A stretch of DNA of 58,448 bases from JAYZBC01 sp036339375. Lineage in GTDB: Bacteria > Pseudomonadota > Alphaproteobacteria > MPNO01 > UBA2964. The stretch spans positions 1 through 58,448 of the forward strand of contig JAYZBC010000050.1 of NCBI GenBank assembly GCA_036339375.1. The letters run 5' to 3'. A program made the translations under genes and the position numbers. The notes under the pieces are model-generated. The model saw nothing but the letters and a program-made list of their open reading frames with translations. It searched no databases and was not told the DNA's origin. Within the stretch, counting starts at the first letter, position 1, and each line of letters starts with the position of its first letter. Positions 19,201 through 27,621 of this stretch are shown in pieces.

Positions 19201-19727
19201 CTTTAGGGAAAAATAGGGAACTAAATTTTCAGCGGGGAAAAATAATACACCAGTTATTACAAATGTTACCAGGAATACCTAAAAGTGATCGACTGGGAAT
19301 CTTAAAAAAATTTCTTGCCCAGCCTTCACTTTCACTCAATTTAGAACACCAAAAAAATTATTCCAAAGAAATTTTGACAGTCTTAGAAGAGTCTGATTTT
19401 TCCTATTTCTTTGGGCCCAATTCTCGCTCAGAAGTGCCGGTTACCGGGTATATAGGTAAAAATATCGTCTTTGGGCAAGTGGACCGCCTTGTTATCGGGC
19501 CTAAAAAAATATCAATTATTGACTTTAAAACAAATATTTTTGTACCACCTAGCATAAATGAAGTGCCAAAGCAGTATCTAGCCCAAATGGCAGCTTACAA
19601 AATTGTCTTAAAGAAAATTTTTCCCGTTTACAATGTAGAATGTGTGCTCTTGTGGACCCACAAACCCTCATTCATGCTATTGCCCGAAGAAACACTTAAA
19701 AATTTTTTTATAGGTTTGCGATCTTGA
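16278..19727 (+). CDS. addA: double-strand break repair helicase AddA
   Basis: UvrD-like superfamily 1 helicase with a C-terminal nuclease domain; with AddB it processes double-strand ends for recombination. The 1149 residues contain Walker A 'SASAGTGKTKVLTDRVL' (about residue 25), helicase motif II/III around 'LIDEAQDTSPDQW' and 'GDPKQSIYSFQRADP', late helicase motifs 'TVHGSKGLEAPIVFLPD' and 'KRLLYVAMTRAEDRLYV', and the nuclease core 'GQVDRLVIG..IIDFKTN'. Length and motif order are normal. The ATGA overlap with addB implies translational coupling. trxA follows after a 79-base gap. Confidence 0.96.
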   Translation: MIGKVKTDPAIIQRNAINSSSSVWVSASAGTGKTKVLTDRVLALLLDGTAAHRILCLTFTRAAAAEMANRINQALAIWAECTNQVLSEKIFSLTGEKPEKKTLSRARRLFSEVLDIPGGMKIQTLHAFCESLLSRFPLEAGLSPHFSVMDEMEASDVLKEARTKLVTRARFEKDGLLTSALAEVTGYLNEIEFNEILVEVCTTRSQLRYLFKDFKGMEHLVSAVYALLGVEQNEETSSIWLAGAATEAFDADGLKEAARLMLDGSKTDQKNGKYISDWIRCSQKNRVQTIDDYLQVFFTKSGEKRARLVHKNVIEKKPKISEILSCEANRLQTILEKIRTLVTAKSTSSLLILAQTLLEIYEMCKRERGRLDYDDLILGARDLLEKEGRASWVMYKLDGGIDHILIDEAQDTSPDQWGVITALAEEFFSGEGAVVENRTLFAVGDPKQSIYSFQRADPEAFEVMRAHFKGRARKAKKTWLDVNLDISFRSTPAVLEAVDKVFENQIARDGVVDSDMVLQHKAFRSGQSGLVELWPPVEPLKEEKLNPWEPPVSIHWKRKPEDRLAKVIADLIREWLEKKEILKSKNRPIFPGDILVLVRRRGVFVEGLIKALKQNNIPVSGVDRMVLKEQLSVRDLIALGEFSLLPQDELVLATILKGPFFGFSEEDLFDLAYKRNGENLWSTLRRKKSENPKFAIAVDELNSLLSRADFNTPFELYAEILGRNGGRKKILGRLGPEANDPIDEFLSLALEYEKANVPSLQGFLHWVNQGNIEIKRDLEQTTHNHVRVMTVHGSKGLEAPIVFLPDSLQDPPHTLRLLWSPEGIPLWPPRRRFAEKICEQAITNASTKQQKEYKRLLYVAMTRAEDRLYVCGWKTRRNAKTVNWYELLEAAMSKIGKATEFDFSAISSEGWSGMGWRLKNAQELKPEATISKSSFKGFPQKLPDWAKRSPEPEKNLMRTMAPSQLEQSKLPIQMSLGKNRELNFQRGKIIHQLLQMLPGIPKSDRLGILKKFLAQPSLSLNLEHQKNYSKEILTVLEESDFSYFFGPNSRSEVPVTGYIGKNIVFGQVDRLVIGPKKISIIDFKTNIFVPPSINEVPKQYLAQMAAYKIVLKKIFPVYNVECVLLWTHKPSFMLLPEETLKNFFIGLRS

Positions 19728-19806
19728 ATTTTTGATTTGGTTTCTTACCTTTTGTGGAAGCAAGTTTTTTCCTTATTAGGTAGAAGTGAAAAACGAAAGG
19801 AAAATT

Positions 19807-20127
19807 ATGTCCACAAAAGCAGTATCGGATGACTCATTTGAAACAGAGGTACTAAAAGCAGATGGCCCAGTTCTTGTAGACTTTTGGGCCGAATGGTGTG
19901 GCCCTTGTAAACAAATTGGGCCATTTCTTGAAGAAATTTCTACTGAAATGGATGGTCAATTGACGATTGCAAAAATTAATATCGATGAAAATCCAAAAAC
20001 ACCCACTAATTTTAACGTGCGCGGGATTCCTACGTTAATGATTTTCAAAAACGGAGAATTAGCTGGAACAAAAGTGGGAGCATTACCAAAAAGCAAGTTG
20101 TTGGAATGGATTAATGAATTGGTTTAA
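19807..20127 (+). CDS. trxA: thioredoxin 1
   Basis: Cytoplasmic dithiol-disulfide oxidoreductase that reduces protein disulfides, including ribonucleotide reductase. It has 106 residues with the active site 'WAEWCGPCKQIG' (Cys31, Cys34) and the cis-proline in 'VRGIPTLMIF'. The ATG at 19807 is chosen over an in-frame GTG at 19786 because it has AAAGGAAA correctly spaced and gives the normal thioredoxin N-terminus. The gene ends only two bases from the stop of the convergent folC, leaving no room for a terminator between them. Confidence 0.96.
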   Translation: MSTKAVSDDSFETEVLKADGPVLVDFWAEWCGPCKQIGPFLEEISTEMDGQLTIAKINIDENPKTPTNFNVRGIPTLMIFKNGELAGTKVGALPKSKLLEWINELV

Positions 20128-20129
20128 TC

Positions 20130-21422
20130 TTATTTAGAATTTTTTTGCTGATCACTCAAGACAGTCCCAACTAGGTATAAAGATCCACAAATAAGTACTC
20201 GCCCCTGATCCGTTTTACCATTGGGAATAACTGATATGGCGTCTTTGACGGATTCAGCGACAAAAGAATTAATTCCAACTTTTTTGGCCGCTCTAGACAC
20301 GACAGTGCCAGGCAAAGAGTTTTTTTCCCCTGGTATTGTAACGGCAAATAGCTGGTCAATATGCTGTGCGAGCGGGTTTAAAAAATCATATGGGTCTCTG
20401 TTGTTTAAACACCCAAAAATAATATAAAGTTTTTGGTCGGCCCATTGCTTTACCACTTCAGCAAGAGCTTCCGCTGCGGCAACATTATGGCCACCGTCCA
20501 GCCAAAGTGACCATCCTTTTGGCAAAAGGCTTACTAAGGGGCCACTATTTAATTGTTCTAGACGGCCCGGCCATTTTGTATTTTGGAGCCCTTTTTCTAT
20601 GGCTGAATCAGGAATGATTAAATCAGGAATATGTCGTGCAGAGATAGCAGCGGTGGCGGCGTTTGTTATTTGATGAGTTCCTATTAAAGATGGCTTTGGC
20701 AATTTTATATTTGTGTCATCTTCTATAAGAGAAAATCCATCGCTCTGAATTTTAAAATTCCAGTGAATGTTATACAAATGTAAAAGGGCCCCCGCCTTGT
20801 CTCCGCGTTTTTCTATTATATCCTTCACCTCGGATTTCTGTGGAGCGACAATTGTTATTGTGGCAGGTTTTAAAATTCCGGCCTTTTCAAAGGCAATGGA
20901 AGAAAGTGTATTCCCCAGCCATTTCATATGATCCATGGAAATAGGGGTAATAATAGAAAGTGCAGGTTTCTTAAAAACATTTGTTGCATCAAAACGCCCC
21001 CCTAGTCCGGTCTCAATCAGATTAACCTCCGCATTAGATCGTGAGAATGCAAGCAATGCAGCAGCTGTAGTAATTTCAAAAAAGGTTATCGGGTTGTTTG
21101 CGTTAGCGGTCTCACACTCTTTTAAGAGGTTGATTAAAATATCCTCTTCTAGTTGTGTTCCCTCTACTAAAATTCGCTCAGTAAATTTTACTAAATGCGG
21201 TGACGTGTAACAGTTAACGATAAGTCCGGCGGACTCTAAAATCGCCTTTAAAAAGGCTATTGTAGATCCTTTTCCATTTGTTCCTGCAACGTGAATGACG
21301 GATTTTAACGACTGCTCCGGTTTGCCTAAACGGTTAAGCAGGGCTTTGATACGATGTAAAGAAAGATCAATAGTTTTTGGATGAAGCTTATGGAGCCTTT
21401 TGACAATAGTGTCACTCTGCAG
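20130..21422 (-). CDS. folC: folylpolyglutamate synthase / dihydrofolate synthase, probable CTG start
   Basis: Adds L-glutamate to dihydropteroate (making dihydrofolate) and extends polyglutamate tails. The protein shows the P-loop 'HVAGTNGKGST' (residues 44-54 from the CTG), 'TSPHLVKFTERI', 'IETGLGGRFDATN' and the ligase-domain 'LWLDGGHNVAAAEALAEV'. The frame has an in-frame TAA at 21438-21440 and no ATG, GTG or TTG until a TTG at 21056, inside the conserved core and past the P-loop. The start is therefore unusual: CTG at 21420-21422 lies seven bases after GAGGAG (21430-21435) and yields 430 residues, the family length, beginning just where FolC similarity begins. The start lies within the 3' end of accD (11-base overlap). 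Confidence 0.93.
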   Translation of the reverse strand: MQSDTIVKRLHKLHPKTIDLSLHRIKALLNRLGKPEQSLKSVIHVAGTNGKGSTIAFLKAILESAGLIVNCYTSPHLVKFTERILVEGTQLEEDILINLLKECETANANNPITFFEITTAAALLAFSRSNAEVNLIETGLGGRFDATNVFKKPALSIITPISMDHMKWLGNTLSSIAFEKAGILKPATITIVAPQKSEVKDIIEKRGDKAGALLHLYNIHWNFKIQSDGFSLIEDDTNIKLPKPSLIGTHQITNAATAAISARHIPDLIIPDSAIEKGLQNTKWPGRLEQLNSGPLVSLLPKGWSLWLDGGHNVAAAEALAEVVKQWADQKLYIIFGCLNNRDPYDFLNPLAQHIDQLFAVTIPGEKNSLPGTVVSRAAKKVGINSFVAESVKDAISVIPNGKTDQGRVLICGSLYLVGTVLSDQQKNSK

Positions 21423-22365
21423 CGGGGCGCTCCTCGTTTACACTTATTTCTTTCATATTTGAAACGGGTAAATTTTTTCTTGCTGCAGTGTTTATTGATA
21501 CTATATTTTTTTGCTGCTGACTTCCTAACAGTAGACCAAAAATTTTGATTAATTCGTCACGAAGTTTTCTACGGTGAACTACGCAATCAATCATGCCATG
21601 TTCCAAGAGGTATTCAGCCCGTTGAAACCCTTCGGGTAATTTTTGATGTATTGTTTCCTCAATGACGCGTGGGCCTGCAAAACCAATTACAGCCCCAGGC
21701 TCCGCAATTGCGATGTCGCCCAACATGGCAAAAGAGGCGGTTACACCTCCTGTTGTTGGATCTGTCAATACAGAGATATAGGGCAGTCCCGCTTCTTTAA
21801 CTTCGTCGATTGCTATTACGGAACGAGGCATTTGCATTAGCGAAAGAATTCCCTCTTGCATGCGCGCGCCTCCGGAAGATGTAATGCAAACAAAAGGAGT
21901 AGATTGCAAAACGGCAAGTCTAGCTGCAGCTAGCAATCCTTTTCCAAAGGCAAGTCCCATAGACCCACCCATAAAAGAAAAATTCATAACTGCAACGACT
22001 ACCTTTTGACCTCCCATTTCACCATTTGCTACAACAAGAGCATCATCATTTTTAGTTTTCGACCTCGAATCCTTTAGTCGCTCACTATATCGCTTAAGGT
22101 CTTTAAATTTTAATGGGTCGCCATTGAGTTTCGGCACTTTAATGGTTTGGTATACACCTTTATCAAATAACATTTCCAAACGTTTGTCGATTGGAATTCT
22201 CATATGATAATCACAATGGGAACAAACGTAATAGGTCGCTGATAGTTCACGGTGAAAAATCATTTGTTCACAACCGGAACATTTGTGCCAAAGGTTATCA
22301 GGGACATCTTTTTTTTCTACAAGAGCACGAATTTTTGGTCGAACGTAATTGGTGAGCCAGTTCAT
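21412..22365 (-). CDS. accD: acetyl-CoA carboxylase, carboxyltransferase subunit beta
   Basis: Beta subunit of the carboxyltransferase that moves CO2 from biotin to acetyl-CoA, forming malonyl-CoA for fatty acid synthesis. An N-terminal zinc ribbon has Cys29, Cys32, Cys48 and Cys51 ('CSGC'..'CSHC'), followed by the crotonase-fold carboxyltransferase domain with 'MGGSMGLAFGKGL' and 'SSGGARMQEG'. The 317-residue length is normal. Its ATG overlaps the trpA stop (4 bases), and its 3' end contains the ribosome site and start of folC. The trpFBA-accD-folC order is conserved across Proteobacteria. Confidence 0.97.
   Translation of the reverse strand: MNWLTNYVRPKIRALVEKKDVPDNLWHKCSGCEQMIFHRELSATYYVCSHCDYHMRIPIDKRLEMLFDKGVYQTIKVPKLNGDPLKFKDLKRYSERLKDSRSKTKNDDALVVANGEMGGQKVVVAVMNFSFMGGSMGLAFGKGLLAAARLAVLQSTPFVCITSSGGARMQEGILSLMQMPRSVIAIDEVKEAGLPYISVLTDPTTGGVTASFAMLGDIAIAEPGAVIGFAGPRVIEETIHQKLPEGFQRAEYLLEHGMIDCVVHRRKLRDELIKIFGLLLGSQQQKNIVSINTAARKNLPVSNMKEISVNEERPAAE
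21420..21435 (-). promoter_or_regulatory. folC: Shine-Dalgarno and CTG start of folC
   Basis: On the minus strand GAGGAG (21435-21430) is followed by seven bases and then CTG (21422-21420). A TAA three bases upstream of the Shine-Dalgarno in the same frame excludes an earlier start. The only other non-standard candidate is an ATT five codons downstream, which is too far from the ribosome site. Initiation at CTG is thus inferred from spacing and from the family N-terminus. Confidence 0.75.
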
Positions 22366-23210
22366 GAGCGAGCCATTTTTACAGCATTTGAAAAAGTACT
22401 TACTAAACTTAGCACAGTTTTTATTAAATTTGGAGATGAGAATGATTCGTTATCTTTTTGTTTCAAAACTTCATCTTCAATTTTTTGGATAATTGCAGAA
22501 CCCACAACTGCCGCGTCAGCTATTTGGGCTATTTCTTTCGCTTGCTCTGAGGTTTTAATTCCAAACCCCACGGCTATAGGTAGGCTTGAAAATTGCCGAA
22601 TTTTATCACAGGCGTCTTGAATACTATTGATAGCAGGAGATTTTGTGCCGGTAATACCGGTAACAGAAACATAATAAAGAAACCCATTTGCTGTTGAAAC
22701 TAACTTCGGAAGGCGACTTTCGTCACTAGTGGGAGTAATCAAACGCACTATATCAATTCCAGAGTCACACAAAGGCTTGCGCAGCTCCTCATCTTCTTCT
22801 GGTGGCAAATCAACAATTATAAGCCCATCGACACCAGCGATCGCAGCATCCTGTGCAAAGCGTTGGTTGCCATAAATATAAATTGGGTTGTAATAACCCA
22901 TTAGCACTATTGGCGTCTTATCATTGTTTTCCCTAAATTTGCCTACCATTTCCAAGGTTAAAGCCATTGTTTGGCCGTTTTCTAGTGCACGTTGAGAAGA
23001 TGCTTGAATTGTAGGACCGTCTGCCATGGGGTCGCTAAAGGGCATACCCAATTCTATAATATCAGTACCAGCTTCAGGAAGACCTTGTAAAATTCGTTCG
23101 GAAGTTTGTAAATCCGGGTCCCCTGCTGTTATAAACGAAATTAATCCTGGTTTATTAATTTCTTTTAAGGCATCAAATCTGGCCTTCAATCTCTGGGAAT
23201 TGACCTTCAT
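22362..23210 (-). CDS. trpA: tryptophan synthase alpha subunit
   Basis: Cleaves indole-3-glycerol phosphate to indole and glyceraldehyde-3-phosphate and channels indole to TrpB. The 282-residue TIM barrel has catalytic Glu53 in 'DIIELGMPFSDP' and Asp64 in 'MADGPTIQ', and the phosphate-binding 'AVGFGIKTSEQA' and 'AAVVGSAII'. Both catalytic acids match the E. coli Glu49/Asp60 spacing. It overlaps trpB and accD by four bases on either side, so the group is translationally coupled. Confidence 0.97.
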   Translation of the reverse strand: MKVNSQRLKARFDALKEINKPGLISFITAGDPDLQTSERILQGLPEAGTDIIELGMPFSDPMADGPTIQASSQRALENGQTMALTLEMVGKFRENNDKTPIVLMGYYNPIYIYGNQRFAQDAAIAGVDGLIIVDLPPEEDEELRKPLCDSGIDIVRLITPTSDESRLPKLVSTANGFLYYVSVTGITGTKSPAINSIQDACDKIRQFSSLPIAVGFGIKTSEQAKEIAQIADAAVVGSAIIQKIEDEVLKQKDNESFSSPNLIKTVLSLVSTFSNAVKMARS

Positions 23211-24433
23211 AATTCTATGCCAAGCTCTTTCGCGACCGTAAAAACATCTTTATCACCACGACCACACATATTCATTACTAATAGATGATCTGTTGGTAAT
23301 TGAGGTGCTATTTGACCTACGTAGGCTAAAGCGTGAGAAGGCTCGAGTGCTGGAATTATTCCCTCCATTTGGCTACAAAGCTGAAACGCTGCGAGTGCTT
23401 GTTCGTCCGTTGCAGAGACATATTTAACCCGCCCGGTACTGTGGAGCCAAGCGTGTTCGGGCCCAATTCCGGGATAATCCAAACCCGCAGAAATTGAATG
23501 GGCCTCTTTAATTTGTCCGTCTGAGTTTTGTAAAAGATATGTTCTATTGCCATGCAAAACTCCTGGTGTGCCAGCGGCGAGAGACGCAGCATGTTTGTCT
23601 GTGTTGATACCTTCCCCAGCTGCCTCCACTGCAAAAATCTTGATATCCTTTTCATCTAAAAATTCATGAAATAAACCAATAGCATTCGATCCGCCGCCAA
23701 TGCAGGCGACCAAAGAATTAGGCAATCGACCCTCTGCCTCCAAAATTTGTGTTCGAACTTCTTCACCTATGACTGATTGGAAGTTTCTTACCATTTCTGG
23801 GTAAGGGTGAGGGCCCGCGACGGTTCCAATAATATAATATGTATTCTCTACGTTTGAAACCCAATCTCGTAAAGCCTCATTCATGGCATCTTTCAAAGTC
23901 GCAGAACCGGAAATTACGGGAATCACTTCTGCACCAAGCAACTTCATCCTAAACACGTTGGGTGCTTGTCGTTCTATGTCTGTCTGCCCCATATAAACAA
24001 TACATTTCATACCAAACAAAGCACATACGGTTGCTGTTGCCACGCCGTGTTGTCCCGCACCTGTTTCTGCTATTATCCTTTTTTTACCCATGCGCTGAGC
24101 AAGCAAAATTTGTCCCATTGTATTATTAATTTTGTGAGCCCCGGTGTGATTTAGTTCATCTCTTTTAAAATAAATTTTTGCTCCACCAAAATGGTCAGTC
24201 AAACGTTTTGCAAAATACAAAGGACTAGGTCTACCCACAAAATGTTTGAGATAGTAATCTAGTTGACTGTGAAATAATGGGTCTTGTTTTGCCTCATCGT
24301 ACGCCTCCTCAACCAACAAGATCAGTGGCATCAACGTTTCGGCAACAAATCGTCCGCCAAAATGCCCAAAATGCCCTTTGTGACTTGGCATATTTTTAAA
24401 TGTATTTGAAGTATTCTTTAAGTTTTTATCCAT
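23207..24433 (-). CDS. trpB: tryptophan synthase beta subunit
   Basis: PLP enzyme joining indole and L-serine to give tryptophan. Lys101 in 'LNHTGAHKINN' is the Schiff-base lysine; 'ETGAGQHGVATA' and the phosphate-binding 'IGGGSNAIG' are also intact. The 408-residue length is normal, with a slightly long polar N-terminus; an in-frame ATG at 24391 just before 'PSHKGHFGHFGGRF' is a possible shorter start. The gene overlaps trpA by four bases and lies 63 bases downstream of trpF. No trp attenuator-type leader is apparent in that gap. Confidence 0.97.
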   Translation of the reverse strand: MDKNLKNTSNTFKNMPSHKGHFGHFGGRFVAETLMPLILLVEEAYDEAKQDPLFHSQLDYYLKHFVGRPSPLYFAKRLTDHFGGAKIYFKRDELNHTGAHKINNTMGQILLAQRMGKKRIIAETGAGQHGVATATVCALFGMKCIVYMGQTDIERQAPNVFRMKLLGAEVIPVISGSATLKDAMNEALRDWVSNVENTYYIIGTVAGPHPYPEMVRNFQSVIGEEVRTQILEAEGRLPNSLVACIGGGSNAIGLFHEFLDEKDIKIFAVEAAGEGINTDKHAASLAAGTPGVLHGNRTYLLQNSDGQIKEAHSISAGLDYPGIGPEHAWLHSTGRVKYVSATDEQALAAFQLCSQMEGIIPALEPSHALAYVGQIAPQLPTDHLLVMNMCGRGDKDVFTVAKELGIEL

Positions 24434-24496
24434 CGAGGAACCAAAGCCTGTCAGTAAGCCTATAAATGTTGAGTTTGAACAAATTACTGGTGAGCA

Positions 24497-25147
24497 TCAG
24501 GGGAGGGACTTAACTGTATCAAGAAAAGCAGAAATAAGTGTTAAGTCTTTGATTCCGGGTTTACTTTCTACTCCAGAGGAAACATCGACTGATGTAGCGC
24601 CGGTAGTATCTATCGCATTAATAACATTTTTAGTATTTAAACCTCCCGATAACATCCAGTCTTTACGCCAATTTAGTTGTGTTAGTAAGTTCCAATCAAA
24701 GGACAATGAGTTGCCACCGGGTAACGCATTCTTCATACTTGACGGAGCTTTTGCATCAAACAAGATTTTATCAGCGACCTCTGCAAACTCATTGATCTTA
24801 AATAAATCATCTTCTTCGGCGATGTGTATTGCTTTCATAACAGGCATGCCGGTCTTTGCTTTAATTTCAAAAACTCTTTCCGGAGTTTCTGACCCGTGTA
24901 ATTGGAGGAGATCTAAAGAAACCTTGTTAATAATTTGAGAAAGGTTTTCATTATCAATATTCACAAATAAACCTACTTTCGTTACATGTTCCGGTACGCT
25001 TACCGTTAACTCTTTTGCCTGATGTATCGTTACAGATCGTGGAGACGGAGGATAGAAAACCAAACCAATATAATCTGCGCCTCCTTCTACAGCCGCAGTG
25101 ATTGAATTTAAAGAATTTAATCCACAAATTTTAGCTTTTACGGTCAC
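24497..25147 (-). CDS. trpF: phosphoribosylanthranilate isomerase
   Basis: Third step of the tryptophan pathway: Amadori rearrangement of phosphoribosylanthranilate to CdRP. The 216-residue TIM barrel has the catalytic Cys in 'KICGLNS' at residue 8, 'GLVFYPPSPRSV', 'LLQLHGSE' and the catalytic Asp in 'ILFDAKAPS'. The start is GTG, with AAAGGAG five bases upstream; the Shine-Dalgarno lies in the 10-base gap after pyrF. The downstream trpB and trpA genes use its message. Confidence 0.95.
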   Translation of the reverse strand: MTVKAKICGLNSLNSITAAVEGGADYIGLVFYPPSPRSVTIHQAKELTVSVPEHVTKVGLFVNIDNENLSQIINKVSLDLLQLHGSETPERVFEIKAKTGMPVMKAIHIAEEDDLFKINEFAEVADKILFDAKAPSSMKNALPGGNSLSFDWNLLTQLNWRKDWMLSGGLNTKNVINAIDTTGATSVDVSSGVESKPGIKDLTLISAFLDTVKSLP

Positions 25148-25157
25148 AATTCTCCTT

Positions 25158-25862
25158 TTATTTGGTTGCTATTTCATCTGAAATGCGGATTGCGGCTTCT
25201 CGTGGGTTTTCTGCTTGAGTGATAGGACGGCCAATTACTAAAATATCGGCCCCTAACTTGATAGCGCGTGAGGGCGTAGTAACTCGCTTTTGGTCGTCTG
25301 GATTTTCCCAAGGAGGGCGAACGCCTGGGACAACAAACAAGCAATCAGATCCGATCTCCTTCCGAAGTGCTGGCACTTCCATGGCGGATGCCACTAACCC
25401 GTGCGCACCGTTTTCTATAGCTAACTTTCCCAGTCGTATAACCTGTTTGTCTACTTTGTCCTGTCCGACCGATTCAAGATCATTATTATCCAAACTGGTT
25501 AGAACTGTCACTGCAATTATTAATGCAGAATTTTTTTTAGATTTTGTTTTGGAGGCCGCTCTAATCATTTTGGGACCGCCGGAGGAATGTACAGTTAGCA
25601 TAAAACAATTTAATTCATTTGCTGCACGTACGGCTCCTTTAACCGTATTTGGAATGTCGTGAAATTTAAGATCAAGAAAAATTTTGTGCCCAATTTCGCT
25701 TAAATTTTTGACACCCCGTGGCCCATTTGCTGTAAAAAACTCCTTTCCAATTTTAATTCCGCCAATCACCCCTTTAAGTTGTTCAGCCAGAGTCACTGCA
25801 TTTTTAAAATTGGCTGTATCTATTGCACAAAAAATTGGGTTGATTAGTGAATCAATTTTCAT
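25158..25862 (-). CDS. pyrF: orotidine 5'-phosphate decarboxylase
   Basis: Final step of UMP synthesis. The 234-residue barrel has the catalytic charged network in 'IFLDLKFHDIPNTV' (Lys and Asp) with a partner Asp/Lys in 'CAIDTANF' and 'GIKIGKEFF', and the phosphate-binding 'VPGVRPPW' and 'LVIGRPITQAENP'. It sits between lapA and trpF, with 10 bases to trpF and 115 bases after lapA, within the large minus-strand cluster. Pairing of pyrF with trpF is common in Rhodospirillales-like genomes. Confidence 0.95.
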   Translation of the reverse strand: MKIDSLINPIFCAIDTANFKNAVTLAEQLKGVIGGIKIGKEFFTANGPRGVKNLSEIGHKIFLDLKFHDIPNTVKGAVRAANELNCFMLTVHSSGGPKMIRAASKTKSKKNSALIIAVTVLTSLDNNDLESVGQDKVDKQVIRLGKLAIENGAHGLVASAMEVPALRKEIGSDCLFVVPGVRPPWENPDDQKRVTTPSRAIKLGADILVIGRPITQAENPREAAIRISDEIATK

Positions 25863-25977
25863 AGGGTAAGACTTTAGTCTAAATAAAAAAGATTACAGTG
25901 GATTTTTATCTTAGCTACGATGAAAAATTTTTTGCTAATTCTCATTTAGCATTGCCCGTTTGTTATACAGTAAAATT

Positions 25978-26283
25978 TCAGGTTTTTTTTAAAAAATTTT
26001 CAGGACCGTCGTTTTCTTGCTGGGTATTTTTTTTGATTAGCTTTTTATTTTGAAATTTTAATTTATGTTTGGCGAACGAACTAAAACTAGTTCCAATTAT
26101 AAGCCCTAAACCAAATGCTCCTAAAATAATTACATAAAGTGGTATTTTTGCCTTATAAGGAAAAGGCGAAAAATCAACGGTAGTTAAATTTAGATTTGCG
26201 GTTGCAAAAATAGCAGCAAAAAAGATTATCATTCCGAAAAAAAATTTAGTAATTAATTTCAATGGGTATCTCACACCCTTCAT
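25978..26283 (-). CDS. lapA: LapA-family inner-membrane protein (DUF1049)
   Basis: A 101-residue protein with two transmembrane helices (about 9-27 and 48-68) and a basic cytoplasmic tail with lysine clusters, the size and topology of LapA. In E. coli LapA with LapB helps control LPS assembly through LpxC turnover; no lapB is next to it here. It lies between ihfB and pyrF, a usual place in alphaproteobacteria. The lipid-A role is known for the gammaproteobacterial protein and is only inferred here. Confidence 0.75.
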   Translation of the reverse strand: MKGVRYPLKLITKFFFGMIIFFAAIFATANLNLTTVDFSPFPYKAKIPLYVIILGAFGLGLIIGTSFSSFAKHKLKFQNKKLIKKNTQQENDGPENFLKKT

Positions 26284-26322
26284 TCTATATGCTGGCCAAA
26301 TTTTGTAAGATTTAAAATCTTA

Positions 26323-26610
26323 TTATTTAGGCGGTTTATTAAGCTGGATTCGTAATTCTTTGCCAGCTTTGAAAAACGGAACAAATTTTTTTTTAACAAA
26401 AACACTTTCTCCAGTTCTTGGATTTCTCCCGGTTCTAGATTTCCTTTCTTTGATGGAGAACGCTCCAAACCCACGTAGTTCCACTCGATCTCCGGTTGTA
26501 AGGGTTTTTGATATTTTATCGAAGACAGTTGAAACAATTCGTTCAACATCACGCTGAAAAAGATGTGGATTTTTTAACGCTAAACGCGCTACCAGTTCCG
26601 ATCTTGTCAT
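26323..26610 (-). CDS. ihfB: integration host factor subunit beta
   Basis: Small histone-like DNA-bending protein that pairs with IhfA in recombination, replication and transcription. The 95 residues carry the 'GRNPRTGE' beta-arm tip, with the DNA-intercalating proline, 'VELRGFGAF' and 'PFFKAGKELR'. The start at 26610 is preferred over an upstream in-frame start at 26643 because GGAGG lies nine bases before it and 'MTRSELVARLA' is the standard N-terminus. It is transcribed after sppA and before lapA. Confidence 0.95.
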   Translation of the reverse strand: MTRSELVARLALKNPHLFQRDVERIVSTVFDKISKTLTTGDRVELRGFGAFSIKERKSRTGRNPRTGESVFVKKKFVPFFKAGKELRIQLNKPPK

Positions 26611-26667
26611 CGCAACCCGCCTCCGTAACAAAGACCGGACCAAAATTCAGTCTGTCCAATAAAAACA

Positions 26668-27579
26668 CTAATTTAATTTAGGGTGCCAGACCGACAAAAG
26701 GCCGTCAAGCCTGAGTCCTTCAGTGAATGCCATTTTTTGAGGTAATAACAAAATATGTTCTAGCCAGTCTGTCATTTTGGGTTTTTCTAATATGTTCCGA
26801 ACTGGAAGAGATTGATCAATTCCCTTAAAATCCGACAACCAAATTCTTGCTTGAAATTCGCTTCCAATTGCGTCTATCAACCCTTTTTCTCGGGCCATAC
26901 GCCCAGTAAAAACACGACCATCCGCTAGTTCTTGGACTTGTTTTTCTTTAATCTTCCGCGAAGTAGACACCATTGAAATAAACATATTATTCATATCATC
27001 GACCAGTTGTTGGGTTACCTCTCTAACTTTTGGTGTTATTTTAGAAAAAGCAGAAGGTTCTGCTTTCAAAGGAGAACTTTTGATTGCTTCAACTTTAATT
27101 CCTACTTTGGAAAGAAGATCTGTAACTTCTGCTGTTTGGAAAATAACTCCAATTGAACCAGTAATGGTTCCTTTTTGAGCAAAAATATGATCTGCCGCAA
27201 TTGCAACCATGTATCCAGCAGAGGTGGCCACTTCGTTCATTATTGCTACTACTGGCATTTTATTTTTTATACGAAGAATGCTACGATGTAACGCCTCCCC
27301 CCCAACTACAGTGCCTCCTGGAGAGTTGATACTAATGATCAATGCTTTTACATTTTGATCATTTGCTAACCGATTTAGAGTTGCTAATCGCTTGGTATCA
27401 TTTTTGATGATATTAGTAATCTCAAGGCGAGCTATATAATTTCCTAGATTCGAGCCCTTATGACTGATAATTGTAACACCGATAGTTACCAAAACTACAA
27501 TAATTGCTATGCCCCGCCAAATCGACAACTGGCGCTTTAATCTTCGCCTATCAATCCAGAGGTCGGCTTCTTGTGTCAT
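26668..27579 (-). CDS. sppA: signal peptide peptidase SppA (single-domain form)
   Basis: Inner-membrane serine protease that degrades cleaved signal peptides, facing the periplasm. The 303-residue protein has one N-terminal anchor (about residues 20-42) and one crotonase-like protease domain. The catalytic Ser lies in 'VATSAGYMVAIAAD' and the Lys in 'AIKSSPLKAEPSAF', and 'INSPGGTVVGGEAL' forms the substrate groove. It is the short form, half the length of the tandem-domain E. coli enzyme. It lies between rpsA and ihfB, the standard alphaproteobacterial order. Confidence 0.93.
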   Translation of the reverse strand: MTQEADLWIDRRRLKRQLSIWRGIAIIVVLVTIGVTIISHKGSNLGNYIARLEITNIIKNDTKRLATLNRLANDQNVKALIISINSPGGTVVGGEALHRSILRIKNKMPVVAIMNEVATSAGYMVAIAADHIFAQKGTITGSIGVIFQTAEVTDLLSKVGIKVEAIKSSPLKAEPSAFSKITPKVREVTQQLVDDMNNMFISMVSTSRKIKEKQVQELADGRVFTGRMAREKGLIDAIGSEFQARIWLSDFKGIDQSLPVRNILEKPKMTDWLEHILLLPQKMAFTEGLRLDGLLSVWHPKLN

Positions 27580-27621
27580 TTTTATCGCAAAAATAAGACA
27601 GTAGGTTGTATTGAGTTAATG

